64,000 nt of DNA from Schizochytrium sp. CCTCC M209059 (GCA_000818945.1 KN805389.1:532263-596262); one strand, 5' to 3'; shown: positions 9,214 through 19,500, numbered from the stretch's first letter. Translations and numbers: made by a program. Notes: a model not told the origin generated them from the letters alone.

Positions 9214-10701
9214 ATGTTCGCCATGAGAAGGGCAGGCGCCCGGAGCCTCGCTGCAGGGAAGCTGCACGCGCGGGCTCTGGGCAGCGCCGTGAGCGAGGCG
9301 AAGCTCTCCGAGGTTGAGCGCAAGCTGGAGGATGGCAACGTAGACACCGTCATTGTCGGGTTCACGGACCTGTACGGGCGCCTCATGGGCAAACGGTACA
9401 ATAAATCCGACTTTCTGGCCAACGTTGTGCGCAGCGGTGCGCACTCGTGCGGCTATCTCTTTTGTGTGGACGTGCCCATGAACCCGCTTCCGGGATTCAA
9501 GTTTGCTAGCTGGGAGGCAGGCTATGGGGACTGCCATCTCGTCCCGGATCTCGACTCGCTCACTGTCTGCGCGTGGAACGAGGGGACCGCGATTGTTCAA
9601 TGCGACGTCCACGCCATTGACTCGCACGAATTGGTTCCCATTGCTCCTCGCTCCATCTTGCGTAACCAGCTCAAGCGTCTCGAAAATCTCACCTTTAACG
9701 AAGGCAAGTCTTCTGCCGAGCAGATTGGCGTGGTGAATGCCGCATCCGAATTGGAGCATTATCTTTTTGAGGATAGCTACCGCGAAGCGCACGAAAAGGG
9801 GTACGCTGGCGTCAAGCCTGCTGGGTATTACAGTGAGGATTACCATATTCTACAAGGCTATCGTACGGAGCCTTTTCATCGCGAGGTGCGCCGCATGCTC
9901 GAAAAGTCGGGCGTCCCCGTGGAAAACTCCAAGGGAGAGACGGGAATTGGTCAACATGAAGTGAACGTGCGTTTCGACGAAATGTTGCGCATGGCTGATC
10001 GCCACATGATCTTCAAGCAGGCAATGAAAGAAATTGCCGAGTCACAGGGGCGCAGTGTCACATTCATGGCCAAACCTTTCGATACTGACGCCGGCAGCTC
10101 GTGCCACATTCACTGTTCGGTCTTCAACAATGAAGGCTCTAACCTGTTTTACGGCGACGATACGCTCGACTCGATTGAAAAGTGCAGCCCCATCTTCAAG
10201 AGCTTTCTCGCGGGCTGGATTGAACACACGCCAGAGCTCTTCGCCCTCTACGCGCCAACCGTCAACAGCTACAAACGCTTCCAGTCTGGCTCGTGGGCTC
10301 CCACTGCCACTGCGTGGGGCAAGGATAATCGCACAGCTGGTTTTCGTGTTGTAGGTAGCGGCCAAGCTCTCCGGATCGAATGTCGCCTTCCAGGCGCCGA
10401 TGTGAATGTATACCTTGCCTTTGCTGCAGCGATCGCCTCTGGTCTTGATGGAATCGAGCGTGGACTCCAGCCGCCGCCCATTCTCGAAGGCGATGGCTAC
10501 AAGGCGGCATCGGATGCGGTGCGCAAGCCTCCGGCCACTCTTGGTGAGGCGGCACGTGCGTTTGCCAAGAGCGACTTCGTGCGCAATACCTTTGGCGCAG
10601 AAGTTCAGGAACACTATGCGCATTTTTACGCGCTCGAGCAGCAAGCGTATGACCAAGCCGTCACCGACTGGGAGCGTAAACGCTACTTTGAGCAAATTTG
10701 A
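9214..10701 (+). CDS. Glutamine-synthetase-fold ligase (PuuA/GlnT-like), possibly mitochondrial
   Basis: From the first ATG (9214) the product has 495 residues. The N terminus MFAMRRAGARSLAAGKLHAR is Arg/Ala-rich and lacks acids, as in mitochondrial presequences. Glutamine-synthetase motifs follow in order: metal-binding SELEHYLFED, GIGQHEVNVRFDEM with ADRHMIFKQAMKEIA, the ATP/metal segment FMAKPFDTDAGSSCHIHCS, APTVNSYKRF with NRTAGFRV, and the arginine loop RIECRLPGADVNVY. This arrangement and length fit class-I-like GS enzymes that join glutamate to an amine (gamma-glutamyl-polyamine or related ligases) rather than the eukaryotic GSII enzyme. The amine substrate cannot be read from sequence. 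The frame stays open upstream only through non-ATG codons. It converges with the RhoGEF gene, 293 bp apart. Confidence 0.88.
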   Translation: MFAMRRAGARSLAAGKLHARALGSAVSEAKLSEVERKLEDGNVDTVIVGFTDLYGRLMGKRYNKSDFLANVVRSGAHSCGYLFCVDVPMNPLPGFKFASWEAGYGDCHLVPDLDSLTVCAWNEGTAIVQCDVHAIDSHELVPIAPRSILRNQLKRLENLTFNEGKSSAEQIGVVNAASELEHYLFEDSYREAHEKGYAGVKPAGYYSEDYHILQGYRTEPFHREVRRMLEKSGVPVENSKGETGIGQHEVNVRFDEMLRMADRHMIFKQAMKEIAESQGRSVTFMAKPFDTDAGSSCHIHCSVFNNEGSNLFYGDDTLDSIEKCSPIFKSFLAGWIEHTPELFALYAPTVNSYKRFQSGSWAPTATAWGKDNRTAGFRVVGSGQALRIECRLPGADVNVYLAFAAAIASGLDGIERGLQPPPILEGDGYKAASDAVRKPPATLGEAARAFAKSDFVRNTFGAEVQEHYAHFYALEQQAYDQAVTDWERKRYFEQI

Positions 10702-10994
10702 ACCCCCAACAATCAAAGGAAAAGAGTGTTTTATAATTGAAATTCTTTTAAAGCCTTGAATCACAGTCAGAATGAGCTAGTAGGCCGATGCAGAAAGAGA
10801 TGGTACTGTTTCACGTTACTTTCTTTGCCTCTTTTGCCAAGGCTGAATTTGGAAGGAGTCTTGTTGTCGCTGCAAGTCCGAGGGCAGTCCTTGCAGTAAA
10901 TCCCTTTTTGCATCGGAACGGATTCGTGATTTGTGGCGTGCACATGACGTGGACGCATGTGTCAGATACTGAGAAAAACTATAGATTGTATTCT

Positions 10995-13091
10995 TTAGGC
11001 GGCCGCCGTATCGGGAGCCTTGGGTGAGCGGGGCGATGAAATACCACTTACGCTTGGCGTTGGCTGCGTGTTGGATCGTCCATGACCGGGTGCGGCGGGG
11101 CCGACGGGGGATATATGCGACTCGTCCGCAATCGATGAAGTTGACGCATTCTTGTGCGCCTGAACGAGACATGATGCGCGTTGCTCCTTGAGCTGCTCCA
11201 CCTTGGCCTGGAGTGCAACGATTCGCTGAAATACTTTTGTTCGCTCTTTGCCTGACTTGAACCACAAGGTGTACTTTTCGACGACAGGAACCCCAGTTGG
11301 GGCTGATGCTGGCAAGGATGTGCTTGTCGAGGGCGTCGATCCCGTGGGAGCTGCAGAGACGGAACGCTTGTGGGTTGTCGACGAAGCTCGCGACGCCTTT
11401 CCACTCGCATGGGCGCTGCCATCATTCTTGCTCGTGCTCGGCAAAGATCCCACGGCGTCTTCGGCTGCACCTAAGCTCGGGGGTCTTGAAGACGAGCCAT
11501 CATCGGCGCTGTGCTCCGACACCGCGGCATGCGGGGAAGAAAAGGAGCCACTATTGACCTTTTTAGCGCCCTTTTTATCTTGTCCTTTCTTGTCCTTTTC
11601 CTTCTTGTCCTTTTTGTCCTTCTCTTTCTTGTCTTGATGCTTGCTTTCCTTTTTCTCTTGATGCTTGTGGTCTTTCTTGTCCTGGTTCTTGTTTTCTTTT
11701 TCGTTGGAAATGATGCGAATTCGCACAATGTCGAGTGGGAGACGCTTTTGCGCCGCACTAAAGGTCTCGTACTCGCCCGAGTCACCTTGGCCGTTGGCCC
11801 CGCTCTCTGAGCTCGTGCCCGGTGCGCCGGAACCCTGACCCCCGGAGCCTTGGCCTGGACCTTGGCCACCATTCTGGCCACCACCACCACCACCCCCACC
11901 ACCGCCACCGCCACCGCCGCCGCCGTGAGAATGGGACGGCGGGATGGTAATGAGAATGTTTTCGAGCTCGAGCCAGAACCTGAATTCGAGCTTATCGTTG
12001 CCCATGGACTTTGCAATAAGCAGAGCGTCACTGAACAAAAAGCATTCGCGGGGCTTTTTCTTGTGCGGCGCGTGACGCATTTCCTTGGTGGGCTTGGCCC
12101 CTGGAGCTTGAAAGCTATAGTGAAGCTTGCACTGGAAGTCGAGCTCAAATCGGCGACCTGGCGCCACAACCTCGAGTGAGGGATCATACTTGTCGAGTCC
12201 GTCGAGCTGATTTGCAATCTCAAAGCTTCGCATTGCGTTTGCAGCCTCTTTGCCAGTCTCGTTGACCTGGGCAGCGATGCGGGCAACAGCCTGCGAGGCA
12301 GCCTCGAGCTTGCTGTACATGGGGTGACCTTCGTCAGTGCATTCGAGAAGACCCCGAAAGAAAAGAGGGTACTTGCAGATACGCTGAACGGGCTTGATGA
12401 GATAGTCGCCGAGATCAAGGCCTCTGAGGTCCTTGGATTGCTGGGCAATCTCGAGAAAGCGACGGAACATGGGATTGCTCAACCTGCACTCTTCGACGAC
12501 ATCGATACTCTTTTCGTAATTGTTGGCGTAGACAGAGTAAAATGCTTTGAAAACAGGAAGCATGTTGGTAAAGGCTTCCGCAAATGCTGTTGCCAAGTCG
12601 TTGTCGTCCTTCTTTTCGGCACGGTCAGCACCTTCAGCACCCGTAAGGCCGAGATTGTCCTCGATAATGCGCAAAAGCTCCATGTTCACCTCGAAGAGCT
12701 GAGCGATGTTGCCAAAGATGTCGGCCATCTCCTTTTTGGTGATAAAGAGTGGTGCCTGGTAGGTTTCAAGAGCCACTTGCAACGGAAGCATGAAGCGAGA
12801 CACAACAATGTGCAGCGAGTCAACATACTCGCGCTCTGTTTTCAACATTTCCATAAAAAGCGGTCTTTGCTTTGAGTAGTTCTGACGCATGTGGTTGAAC
12901 GAGGAGCACTTGAGGTTTGCCTTGCTCTTGCTCATTTCCCGCTTGGCTTTGAGCTCTTGCAGCTTTTTCTTTCGCAGCTGCCTGCCGAGTTCGCACGCTC
13001 CAAATGCTGCATGGTTCATCCCCACACGCTGCATTTGCGCTGGAGCGGACGAAGGCGCGCCCGCTTGGGCTTTGGCCATAGTTGTTGCCAT
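10995..13091 (-). CDS. Dbl-family Rho guanine-nucleotide exchange factor (DH-PH)
   Basis: The 698-residue product (ATG at 13089-13091) starts with a basic coiled segment (RQLRKKKLQELKAKREM). A DH domain at about residues 80-280 begins MLKTEREYVDSLHIVVSRFM and includes the signature LGDYLIKPVQRICKYPLFFR (227-246). A PH domain follows but is split by long low-complexity inserts: a run of about 17 Gly, then Lys/Asp repeats of the KKDKKEKDKK type. Its last strand and helix (KYTLWFKSGKERTKVFQRI) reappear before the Ser/Pro-rich C terminus. DH-PH proteins load Rho GTPases with GTP at membranes to control actin. The target GTPase is unknown. The frame is open a further 44 codons upstream without an ATG, so a spliced 5' exon is possible. 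Confidence 0.9.
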   Translation of the reverse strand: MATTMAKAQAGAPSSAPAQMQRVGMNHAAFGACELGRQLRKKKLQELKAKREMSKSKANLKCSSFNHMRQNYSKQRPLFMEMLKTEREYVDSLHIVVSRFMLPLQVALETYQAPLFITKKEMADIFGNIAQLFEVNMELLRIIEDNLGLTGAEGADRAEKKDDNDLATAFAEAFTNMLPVFKAFYSVYANNYEKSIDVVEECRLSNPMFRRFLEIAQQSKDLRGLDLGDYLIKPVQRICKYPLFFRGLLECTDEGHPMYSKLEAASQAVARIAAQVNETGKEAANAMRSFEIANQLDGLDKYDPSLEVVAPGRRFELDFQCKLHYSFQAPGAKPTKEMRHAPHKKKPRECFLFSDALLIAKSMGNDKLEFRFWLELENILITIPPSHSHGGGGGGGGGGGGGGGGQNGGQGPGQGSGGQGSGAPGTSSESGANGQGDSGEYETFSAAQKRLPLDIVRIRIISNEKENKNQDKKDHKHQEKKESKHQDKKEKDKKDKKEKDKKGQDKKGAKKVNSGSFSSPHAAVSEHSADDGSSSRPPSLGAAEDAVGSLPSTSKNDGSAHASGKASRASSTTHKRSVSAAPTGSTPSTSTSLPASAPTGVPVVEKYTLWFKSGKERTKVFQRIVALQAKVEQLKEQRASCLVQAHKNASTSSIADESHISPVGPAAPGHGRSNTQPTPSVSGISSPRSPKAPDTAAA

Positions 13092-13827
13092 TCCTTGCTG
13101 CGGTGCGTGCTCTGACCAAACAGCTTTCCCCAACTCCCTTTCTTCGATCACTCGAGATCCGGTTCTGGGCTGCACCGCGGCGTTGCGTTTAGTCCTTGGG
13201 CGGCACACAGAGAAATCGAACAACCTCTAACCTCTTACCTTTTAGGCTCTCCCTCTCACCTTCCCTGACCCGCTCGCTCTTCTTCTCGTTTGCCACCACG
13301 CATCAAGTCGGACGCGGGAGATTCGCGAGCGCCCGCGAGACCGAGTTTGCCACCGATGCACATTCCTGGAGCGGCCTCGGCTACGCCATCCCGCAGGTGG
13401 CGCGAATAAAGAGAGAAGACGCCGCTGCACAAGAACCGAGCGTCTGGCAAGGCAACACAACGCTATGCAACGTAACGCGTCCAGCAACAGCAAGCGAGCG
13501 AGCTGAGGCGTCGTTTCCTCAACTATGTTGCGGCTTGCGCGACCAGCCGGCCGCCGGCCTGTCTGCAGACGTTGACGGCGTCGAGGCTGGTGCAAGTCCG
13601 GGCTTGAGCGTGAGCGTATGCGTGTAATGCTTGCTTCGCTTGCCCACCCTTGGGTGGGACAATGGCGAAAAGAAAGATCTTGGGAAAAAAAAAAAAAAAC
13701 CTAATACGCATTCATTTTACGGAAAAGAACAAGAAAAGGAACTTGGGTCGAGGTGTTCTGTCAAGGCATCAATGCAATGCGATGCAATGACCTGTCTGCC
13801 TGAAAACACCAATCAAGAGCACGCACT
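13092..13827. other. Intergenic region between the RhoGEF and TPR genes
   Basis: This holds the 5' flank of the RhoGEF gene and the 3' flank of the TPR gene, both on the minus strand. A run of 16-17 A sits at ~13685-13701. Open frames here are short and look like nothing known. Confidence 0.4.
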
Positions 13828-16062
13828 TTACTCGAGCGCCGAGGCAAGGCCGCCGTAGAACTTTTGCAAGCTCGGGTTCTTGAGCGAAGACCGTGGTTGA
13901 TGCTGCGAAGGGACAGCCGGTTTGGGAGTTCCTTTGCCCGCAGTGAGGTAGGAGTGCTGGGCCGCGAGCCTCTGCAAGGCATATTGGTGCGTGCGCTCGA
14001 ACCAGTTAATCCAGCGATTGGCGTAGCTGAGCGAGAGTCGTGCAAGACGCCTTGCGTTTTGCGAGGAAACGCAAGCCTCGGCGGGGCGGCGGAGGACGAG
14101 CTGCTCGACTGCAATGTTGTGATAGCAAACGGCCACCATGCATATTTTCTGAGCATTGGTACCGCCAACCTGCAAGCGCTCGTCATCAACCATGTCAAGG
14201 ATTTGCGCCAAACACTTGATTGCCTCATCGTGTTTGCCCATGAGTGCGAGGATGGCTCCGCAATGCAAATGACATTTAGCAACATGGTCCCACTGCTGCA
14301 AACGATGGTGCGCGCGCATGGCCTTTTCCGTGTACAGGGCAGCGGCGTTTGTCTTTTTCCGCTTAAAATAATAATAACCAAGCGCGTCGTTGGTAAAGGC
14401 TCGCAATTGGGTGCGGATTGCGCCGACAAAGGCAGCGCCACCGTCAAGCGCCGAGGTACTTTCCAAAAGCTCCTCTGCTTGCTTGAAGAGCTGGAGCGCA
14501 GGGCCAAAGCGACCGAGGTCACAAAGTTTCGTTCCAAAGATATTACAGCAGGCCACAAGCTGACGCCACATCATGCGCTCCACAAGGCCACCATTCTGGT
14601 CGTCGTCGTCGGCTAAAAGACTTGGATCCAAGGTAGCGTAGTCGATCATGTAGGCATCCTGAGTCCCTTGCATTTCGAGCACATCAGAGGCTTGTGCCAG
14701 CGATGCTGGCTTGAGATCGCACGTGTGGAGGGCCATGGGGTCCTCTTGGGAATCGGCGCTGGCTGTCGAGCCATTTTGCTGCTTGCGAGCGGCCTCGCGT
14801 CGACGCTCTGCGCGATCGTGCGTCGCCTCTCGCGAAAATTCGCGAAGCGCGTTGAGAGCGCCTTCAATGTACTCTTCGAATTTTGACTTCTTCTCGAATT
14901 CGCGCAGCTCGCGGCAGAGGCGATGCGAGCAGCGTGTGGGATCGAGACCGCTAAGACGGTGCATGTCGTCACGAAGGTGCTTGTTTGAAATGGCACACCA
15001 AACGGCGCGAAGCCTCCCCGAGCCGTAGAACCAAATCTGCTTGGGTGGCTTGAGCTCCTTTTGCAATGTGGTAGTTGACTTTGACGAGGTGATGTCGCGC
15101 TGAGTGCCAGGAGTAGAGGACGGTGGGAGACTAGGTAGGCTTACGTTGCTTTGCATATTGTGCTGCGGCGAGGACGGTGCTCGTTTGGGTGAGCGAGCGT
15201 TGCTGCCCCAAAAGGACTTGTTTTGGGAGCGTCTCGAAGAAGGGGTCGTACGCGCAGTGCGCATTTCGGCTTCATTGAAACTGTTGGCGTTGTAGAGGAT
15301 CAGGATACTTCGTGCAAGCTCGTTGTCCCACTCGCGATCCCCGAGTGCTGCGTTCTCGCCTCCGTTGCTTCGAGGAGGAGTGGGTCCTTGTACAGTGGGT
15401 CGCACAAGGGCTGATTTTTTCATTTTGCTGCCTTTCTTTGTTGCCATTGCTTTGGCGCGTTCGCTTTCTTCGAGAAGCTGTTTCTGCTCCGTCGCAAGCT
15501 CGGCGATGCTATTTCGCTTCAATCGCGCTGCCTTTTTCTTTTGTTCTGCCACGTCGCTCTCGTTCCCTGCTCCGCCGCTTGCATTGTTTGATTTTCTCGC
15601 TTTTGTTCTACGTTTGGCGCGACGTTGCGCTTTTTCGACTTTGACTTTTGTCTGAGCAAGCTCGATGGTCGCGACCGCTGCATCTCTCTCGGCTTGCCTA
15701 ACGTCAAGAGCATCTTGAGCTTGTTTGGCTTCTACTTCTTGTTGTCTTTCTCTCGCAATTGTTTCGTCGTCTGCAAACCTATAGAACTCGCCAGACTCAT
15801 CCTCGGAGTACACTAGCGAGTCAGTGTCATCATCGTTGTCGTTTGTGTTTGTGTTGGCTTCAGATTGGGTGCTTCCGGAGGCACTTTGAGGCCGTCGTCG
15901 CCGTCGCCGTGGGCGTCTCTGTGCTTTGGGTCGAGCGCTCTTTCGATCGTCGACCCTTGGCTTGGGCTTTTTCACGCTTTGTTTGCTTGACGCCGAGGAT
16001 GGAGGCTCGCCACGGAGCAGACGCTCGCTTTCCGCGATAAGCTCTTGCGTGTGGGCGTCCAT
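13828..16062 (-). CDS. TPR-repeat protein with long charged N-terminal half
   Basis: From the Met in MDAHTQELIAESERLLRGEP (ATG 16060-16062) the product has 744 residues. The N-terminal half is charged and coiled: a poly-Arg tract (RPRRRRRRPQ), an acidic patch (NDDDDTDSLVYSEDESGE), then Lys/Arg/Glu-rich helices ending AELATEQKQLLEESERAK. After a Ser-rich linker comes a helical region with KQIWFYGSGRLRAVW. The C-terminal 250 residues form helical pairs typical of tetratricopeptide repeats (FGPALQLFKQAEELLEST, NAAALYTEKAMRAHHRL, HDEAIKCLAQILDMVDD). The likely role is as a protein-interaction scaffold; the partner is unknown. The frame stays open to 17031, but that extension is mostly a Pro/Cys/Leu read-through of a GGGCA repeat, so I exclude it. 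A truncated copy of the 5' end lies at 18725-19500. Confidence 0.75.
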   Translation of the reverse strand: MDAHTQELIAESERLLRGEPPSSASSKQSVKKPKPRVDDRKSARPKAQRRPRRRRRRPQSASGSTQSEANTNTNDNDDDTDSLVYSEDESGEFYRFADDETIARERQQEVEAKQAQDALDVRQAERDAAVATIELAQTKVKVEKAQRRAKRRTKARKSNNASGGAGNESDVAEQKKKAARLKRNSIAELATEQKQLLEESERAKAMATKKGSKMKKSALVRPTVQGPTPPRSNGGENAALGDREWDNELARSILILYNANSFNEAEMRTARTTPSSRRSQNKSFWGSNARSPKRAPSSPQHNMQSNVSLPSLPPSSTPGTQRDITSSKSTTTLQKELKPPKQIWFYGSGRLRAVWCAISNKHLRDDMHRLSGLDPTRCSHRLCRELREFEKKSKFEEYIEGALNALREFSREATHDRAERRREAARKQQNGSTASADSQEDPMALHTCDLKPASLAQASDVLEMQGTQDAYMIDYATLDPSLLADDDDQNGGLVERMMWRQLVACCNIFGTKLCDLGRFGPALQLFKQAEELLESTSALDGGAAFVGAIRTQLRAFTNDALGYYYFKRKKTNAAALYTEKAMRAHHRLQQWDHVAKCHLHCGAILALMGKHDEAIKCLAQILDMVDDERLQVGGTNAQKICMVAVCYHNIAVEQLVLRRPAEACVSSQNARRLARLSLSYANRWINWFERTHQYALQRLAAQHSYLTAGKGTPKPAVPSQHQPRSSLKNPSLQKFYGGLASALE

Positions 16063-16507
16063 GGCGGCTTTGTGTTTGCGATCAGAGACAAGGCGCTCGG
16101 TCCATCGACGTGGTCTTTCTCTCTCGCTGCCTCTCCTGCTGCTACCCTCCGCGTCGCCCGCGCTCTGCTGCCGCTCCACCTTCTGCGACTGACACGGCGA
16201 CGCAAGATTTCCGCTCCCACTCCGCTCCCGCTCCGCTCCCTCTGCACAAGGCGCAAAGTAAGCAACCCTGTCTTCCCGCACTGATCCGTTAAAGGGGTCC
16301 TCGCGCGGACCGATGGTGCCCGGGGAATCTGGTGCCTCAGTTCCCCCAAATCGATGATGATTCCCCGCGCTCTGATTTTCGTGTCCTAGACGCACCGCTC
16401 TCGCGGCTTCCTTTTTCGTGACAAAGTCGAGAGCGCCTCGCGATCGGCCCTGCGGCCGTGTCTGCGGCGGCGGCGCGCCAGCAAACCCGAAACGCAGCGG
16501 CGGAAAA

Positions 16508-16911
16508 GCACCTGAGGAAGGACAGGGCAAGACGGGGCAAGGCAAGGCAAGGCAGGGCAGGGCAGGGCAGGGCAGGGCAGGGCAGGCAGGGCAGGGCAAG
16601 GCAGGGCAAGGCAGGGGCGGGTGGGCGGGCGAGCGGGATAGCGGCGAAACGACATCGACCGAGGCTGGGCTCGCGCGCGAAAGCCGGCTGACGTCTGCGG
16701 GCAGGGCGGGGGGAGCACCTGAGGAAGGACAGGGCAAGACGGGGCAAGGCAAGGCAAGGCAGGGCAGGGCAGGGCAGGGCAGGGCAGGGCAGGCAGGGCA
16801 GGGCAAGGCAGGGCAAGGCAGGGGCGGGTGGGCGGGCGAGCGGGATAGCGGCGAAACGACATCGACCGAGGCTGGGCTCGCGCGCGAAAGCCGGCTGACG
16901 TCTGCGGGCAG
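16508..16911. repeat. Duplicated GGGCA-type minisatellite (207-bp tandem duplication)
   Basis: A tract of ggcaa/ggcag units is embedded in a 207-bp segment that starts gcacctgaggaaggacaggg and ends ccggctgacgtctgcgggcag. The segment occurs twice head to tail (from 16508 and from 16715) with almost no differences. It lies between the divergent TPR gene and 17139 gene. The paralogous intergenic region near 19790-19930 has only a short, unexpanded version, so the expansion came after the segmental duplication. Confidence 0.9.
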
Positions 16912-17138
16912 TGCGTGGGTAGCGCGCAGCGGCTGCAAGTCGAGCGTCAAGGAGGCAGCGAAGAAGCAAGCGTCGCAAGAGGGACGGTCTCTTTGGAAAG
17001 ACCTGAATAGGGAGGAATCGAGAGGGCGCATTGTTACCTTTCATTCGCACAGCCAATTCCGTGCGGTTATTTGGACGCAAGAGCGGGCCGTCTGAACTGA
17101 TTAAAGCAGAAGACGCCTAAGCGGGCGTGGCTGTTTCG

Positions 17139-18341
17139 ATGACCAGTGAACATGATCTCATACCTTTTTACTTCGAACCGACAGTTCCAGACATGGACCC
17201 AGGTTACGAGAACGCCGACAACAGAAACCTTTGCGAGGATATGGAACACTTTGGGCGGGATTTTCCCGAAGATTTTGCACAATGTGGTGAAGAGCCGGCC
17301 ATGATATACGGCGCCCCATTTGTGTCTCCGCATGTCGATGCGCCTGCGAGTGAGCCACTGGCAGACGCTCCAGCGCCTCCCATTATGGATGACCTCGTCC
17401 CACCGGAAGAACGCGTCTATGAGAACGGCGAGAAGGCTGCGGCTCCTCTGATGGGATCGGCAAGCTCTATGGACTTTAAGATCGAGCAGGCGCCACCCAA
17501 GACGATCTGCAAGGAGAATGCACAGCTGGCAGAATTTGCTATTGTGCTCAGTTGTCCAGTCGTGACCTCACTGAAAACCTTTGGACTTGTTGTGACGAAA
17601 ACGAAGACGCAGTCCGGCGTGAGGCAAGATATTATCTTTGAAAGACGCGCCGGATCGAAATCATACCAGATGACGTCCAAGATGAAGGCGTCCGACGTGC
17701 CCATTATCATTGACGGCGAGTGTATTGTGCGCGATCAAGATCAGCTAGTCCTAGTCTGGCTCAAGGCAAACCGAAAGAAATGTGTCGGTACGTACGACAT
17801 GCAGTTCTTTGACGGAAAGAGAGCAGCAAGCGAGGCGTTGCAGGTGGAGATCAGATCCAAGCCGAACGCCAAATATGGTAAAAACGTCGGAAGCGAGCAG
17901 CCCCCCTCCAAGGAAGAGAACGAGAAAAATATCAAGAAAATCCAGGACAAGTACGTGCATCAGCTTTGCGCGTTGAAGGACTCCTTCAACAATGAGAACT
18001 GCTCGAAAGTGTCGTATTTTGATCCTTCAATTCTAGGGGACATTTTCAACAGGAAAAGGTATATGAATCGCCTGACGCCCAGTATCAAGAGTGAGCCGTC
18101 CGGAACGTCACGCGTGAGCGACTCGTTCAACCAGCCTCAGCTCTCCCCCAAGCGCGCCCGCGAAGACGAGGAGCAGACTGCGCAGGCCGTTTTCAAGATG
18201 TTCAAGGCCCTCCCTTCTACGGAGAGCACCGTGTTCGAGACCATGTTCAACGAGCACATGACCAAGTGCAACGCTACCCCAGGCAGCAGCGCAAAACGAG
18301 GTCGTAGCGCTGAGCGCAACTCTCGCCGCGGCCGTAAGTAA
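17139..18341 (+). CDS. Unrecognised nuclear-looking protein, paralogue 1
   Basis: The 400-residue product (ATG 17139, MTSEHDL, aligned with MANEHDL of paralogue 2) is not a family I recognise. It has an acidic, Pro-rich N-terminal third and a central predicted beta-rich domain of ~140 residues (about 110-250). That domain begins IEQAPPKTICKENAQLAEF and includes QDIIFERRAGSKSYQ, IVRDQDQLVLVWLKANRK and GTYDMQFFDG. A segment conserved between paralogues follows (CALKDSFNNENC, VSYFDPSILGDIFNR), then a basic/acidic motif LSPKRAREDEEQTAQ that could be a nuclear localisation signal. A helix (AVFKMFKALPSTESTVFETM) and an Arg/Ser-rich tail end the protein. A transcription-factor-like or other nuclear role is only an inference from this layout. 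Confidence 0.8.
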   Translation: MTSEHDLIPFYFEPTVPDMDPGYENADNRNLCEDMEHFGRDFPEDFAQCGEEPAMIYGAPFVSPHVDAPASEPLADAPAPPIMDDLVPPEERVYENGEKAAAPLMGSASSMDFKIEQAPPKTICKENAQLAEFAIVLSCPVVTSLKTFGLVVTKTKTQSGVRQDIIFERRAGSKSYQMTSKMKASDVPIIIDGECIVRDQDQLVLVWLKANRKKCVGTYDMQFFDGKRAASEALQVEIRSKPNAKYGKNVGSEQPPSKEENEKNIKKIQDKYVHQLCALKDSFNNENCSKVSYFDPSILGDIFNRKRYMNRLTPSIKSEPSGTSRVSDSFNQPQLSPKRAREDEEQTAQAVFKMFKALPSTESTVFETMFNEHMTKCNATPGSSAKRGRSAERNSRRGRK

Positions 18342-18724
18342 GGTCGTAGACGGCGCTGCTAGCTCGTTCACACCACAGGCCTATGCCCTGGGCCCTATAC
18401 TGCAAAATAAAAAATCACAATCAAATTCAGAACCAAGCCTACGAGGTTTCCTTACACCAGCAAGAGGTCCGTCGAGGTTGTTGGGCTTCGCTTGGCTATG
18501 ACCGAAGCCACGGTCGCAGTGAACTGGCAGGTGATTGCTGGCACTGGTGGCTGGCTGCATCGGGCACAGGCAGACAGGCAGACAGGTAAGATCGCATATC
18601 TTGGCGAATCTTTGCTAGCGGTCAACTCGGGTTTCCCGGGCCGCGGCCAGAGAGGGCAAGGACCCAGCCTTTGCGGTGAGAGTTAGCCCGAGGGCGCCCT
18701 CGCGAGGGTGCCCTCGCCGCGCGC

Positions 18725-19500
18725 GGAGCTGTTTCTGCTCCGTCGCAAGCTCGGCGATTCTATTTCGCTTCAATCGCGCTGCCTTTTTCTTTCGTTCTGC
18801 CACGTCGCTCTCGTCCCTTTGCACCTGTACTGTTCAATTTTCCCGGCTTTGTTCTACGTTTGGCGCACCGTTGCGCTTCTTCGACTTTGACTTTTGTCTT
18901 GGCAAGCTCAATGATCGCGACCGCTGCATTTTTCTCGGCTTGCCTGACGTCAAGAGCATCTTGAGCTTGTTTGGCTACTATGTCTTGTTGTCTTTCTCGT
19001 GCAATCATTTCGACTTCTGCAAACCTACAGAATTCGCCAGACCAATCCTCGGAGTACATTAGCGAGTCAGTGTCATCATCGTTACCACTGCTTTCGTTCA
19101 TGTGGGCTGATGATTAGTTTGAATGCTTCCAGAGGCACTTTGAGGCCCTCGTCGCCGTCGCCGTGGGCGTCTCTGTGCTTTGGGTCGAGCGCTTTTTCGA
19201 TTGTCGACCCTCGACTTGGGCTTTTTCACGCTTTGTTTACTTGACGCCGAGAATGGAGGCTCGTCACGGAGCAAACGCTCGCTTTCCGCGACAAGCTCTT
19301 GCATGTGGGCGTCCATGGCGGCTTTGTAATTGCGATCAGAGATGAGGCGCTCGGTCCATCGACGTGGTCTTTCTCTCTCACTGCCTCTCCTGCTGTTACC
19401 CTCCGCGTCGCCCGCGTTCTGTTGTCGCGCGACATTGTCGCGACTGACACGACGACGCAAGATTTCCGCCCCCGCTCCAACCCCTCCTTTGCACAAAACG
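18725..19500 (-). pseudogene. Truncated, frameshifted copy of the TPR gene 5' end
   Basis: The minus strand encodes RWTERLISDRNYKAAMDAH, SERLLRDEPPFSASSKQSVK, then after a frame change TDSLMYSEDWSGEFCRFAEV and RNRIAELATEQKQL. This matches the N-terminal half of the 13828-16062 gene piece by piece. The two halves lie in different frames that overlap near 19100, so the copy is broken. Similarity stops exactly after the EQKQL codons (~18725); the TPR part is absent because that point is the edge of the tandem duplication. Upstream similarity to copy 1 continues to ~20130. Confidence 0.85.

Larger units (their letters stand above)
15475..18650. repeat. Segmental duplication, copy 1
   Basis: This segment runs from inside the TPR gene (at the codons for EQKQL) across the divergent intergenic region and the 17139 gene to its 3' flank (gacaggcagacagg, then cttggcgaatctttgctagcggtcaac). 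It matches 18725-21610 in the same order and orientation. Identity is high over coding parts and lower, with indels, between genes. This copy alone has the expanded GGGCA tract. Confidence 0.9.

Noticed and set aside
16063..17031. Pro/Cys/Leu-repeat N-terminal extension of the TPR protein
   Set aside because: It is read-through of the GGGCA minisatellite in the divergent intergenic region, and the paralogous region lacks it.
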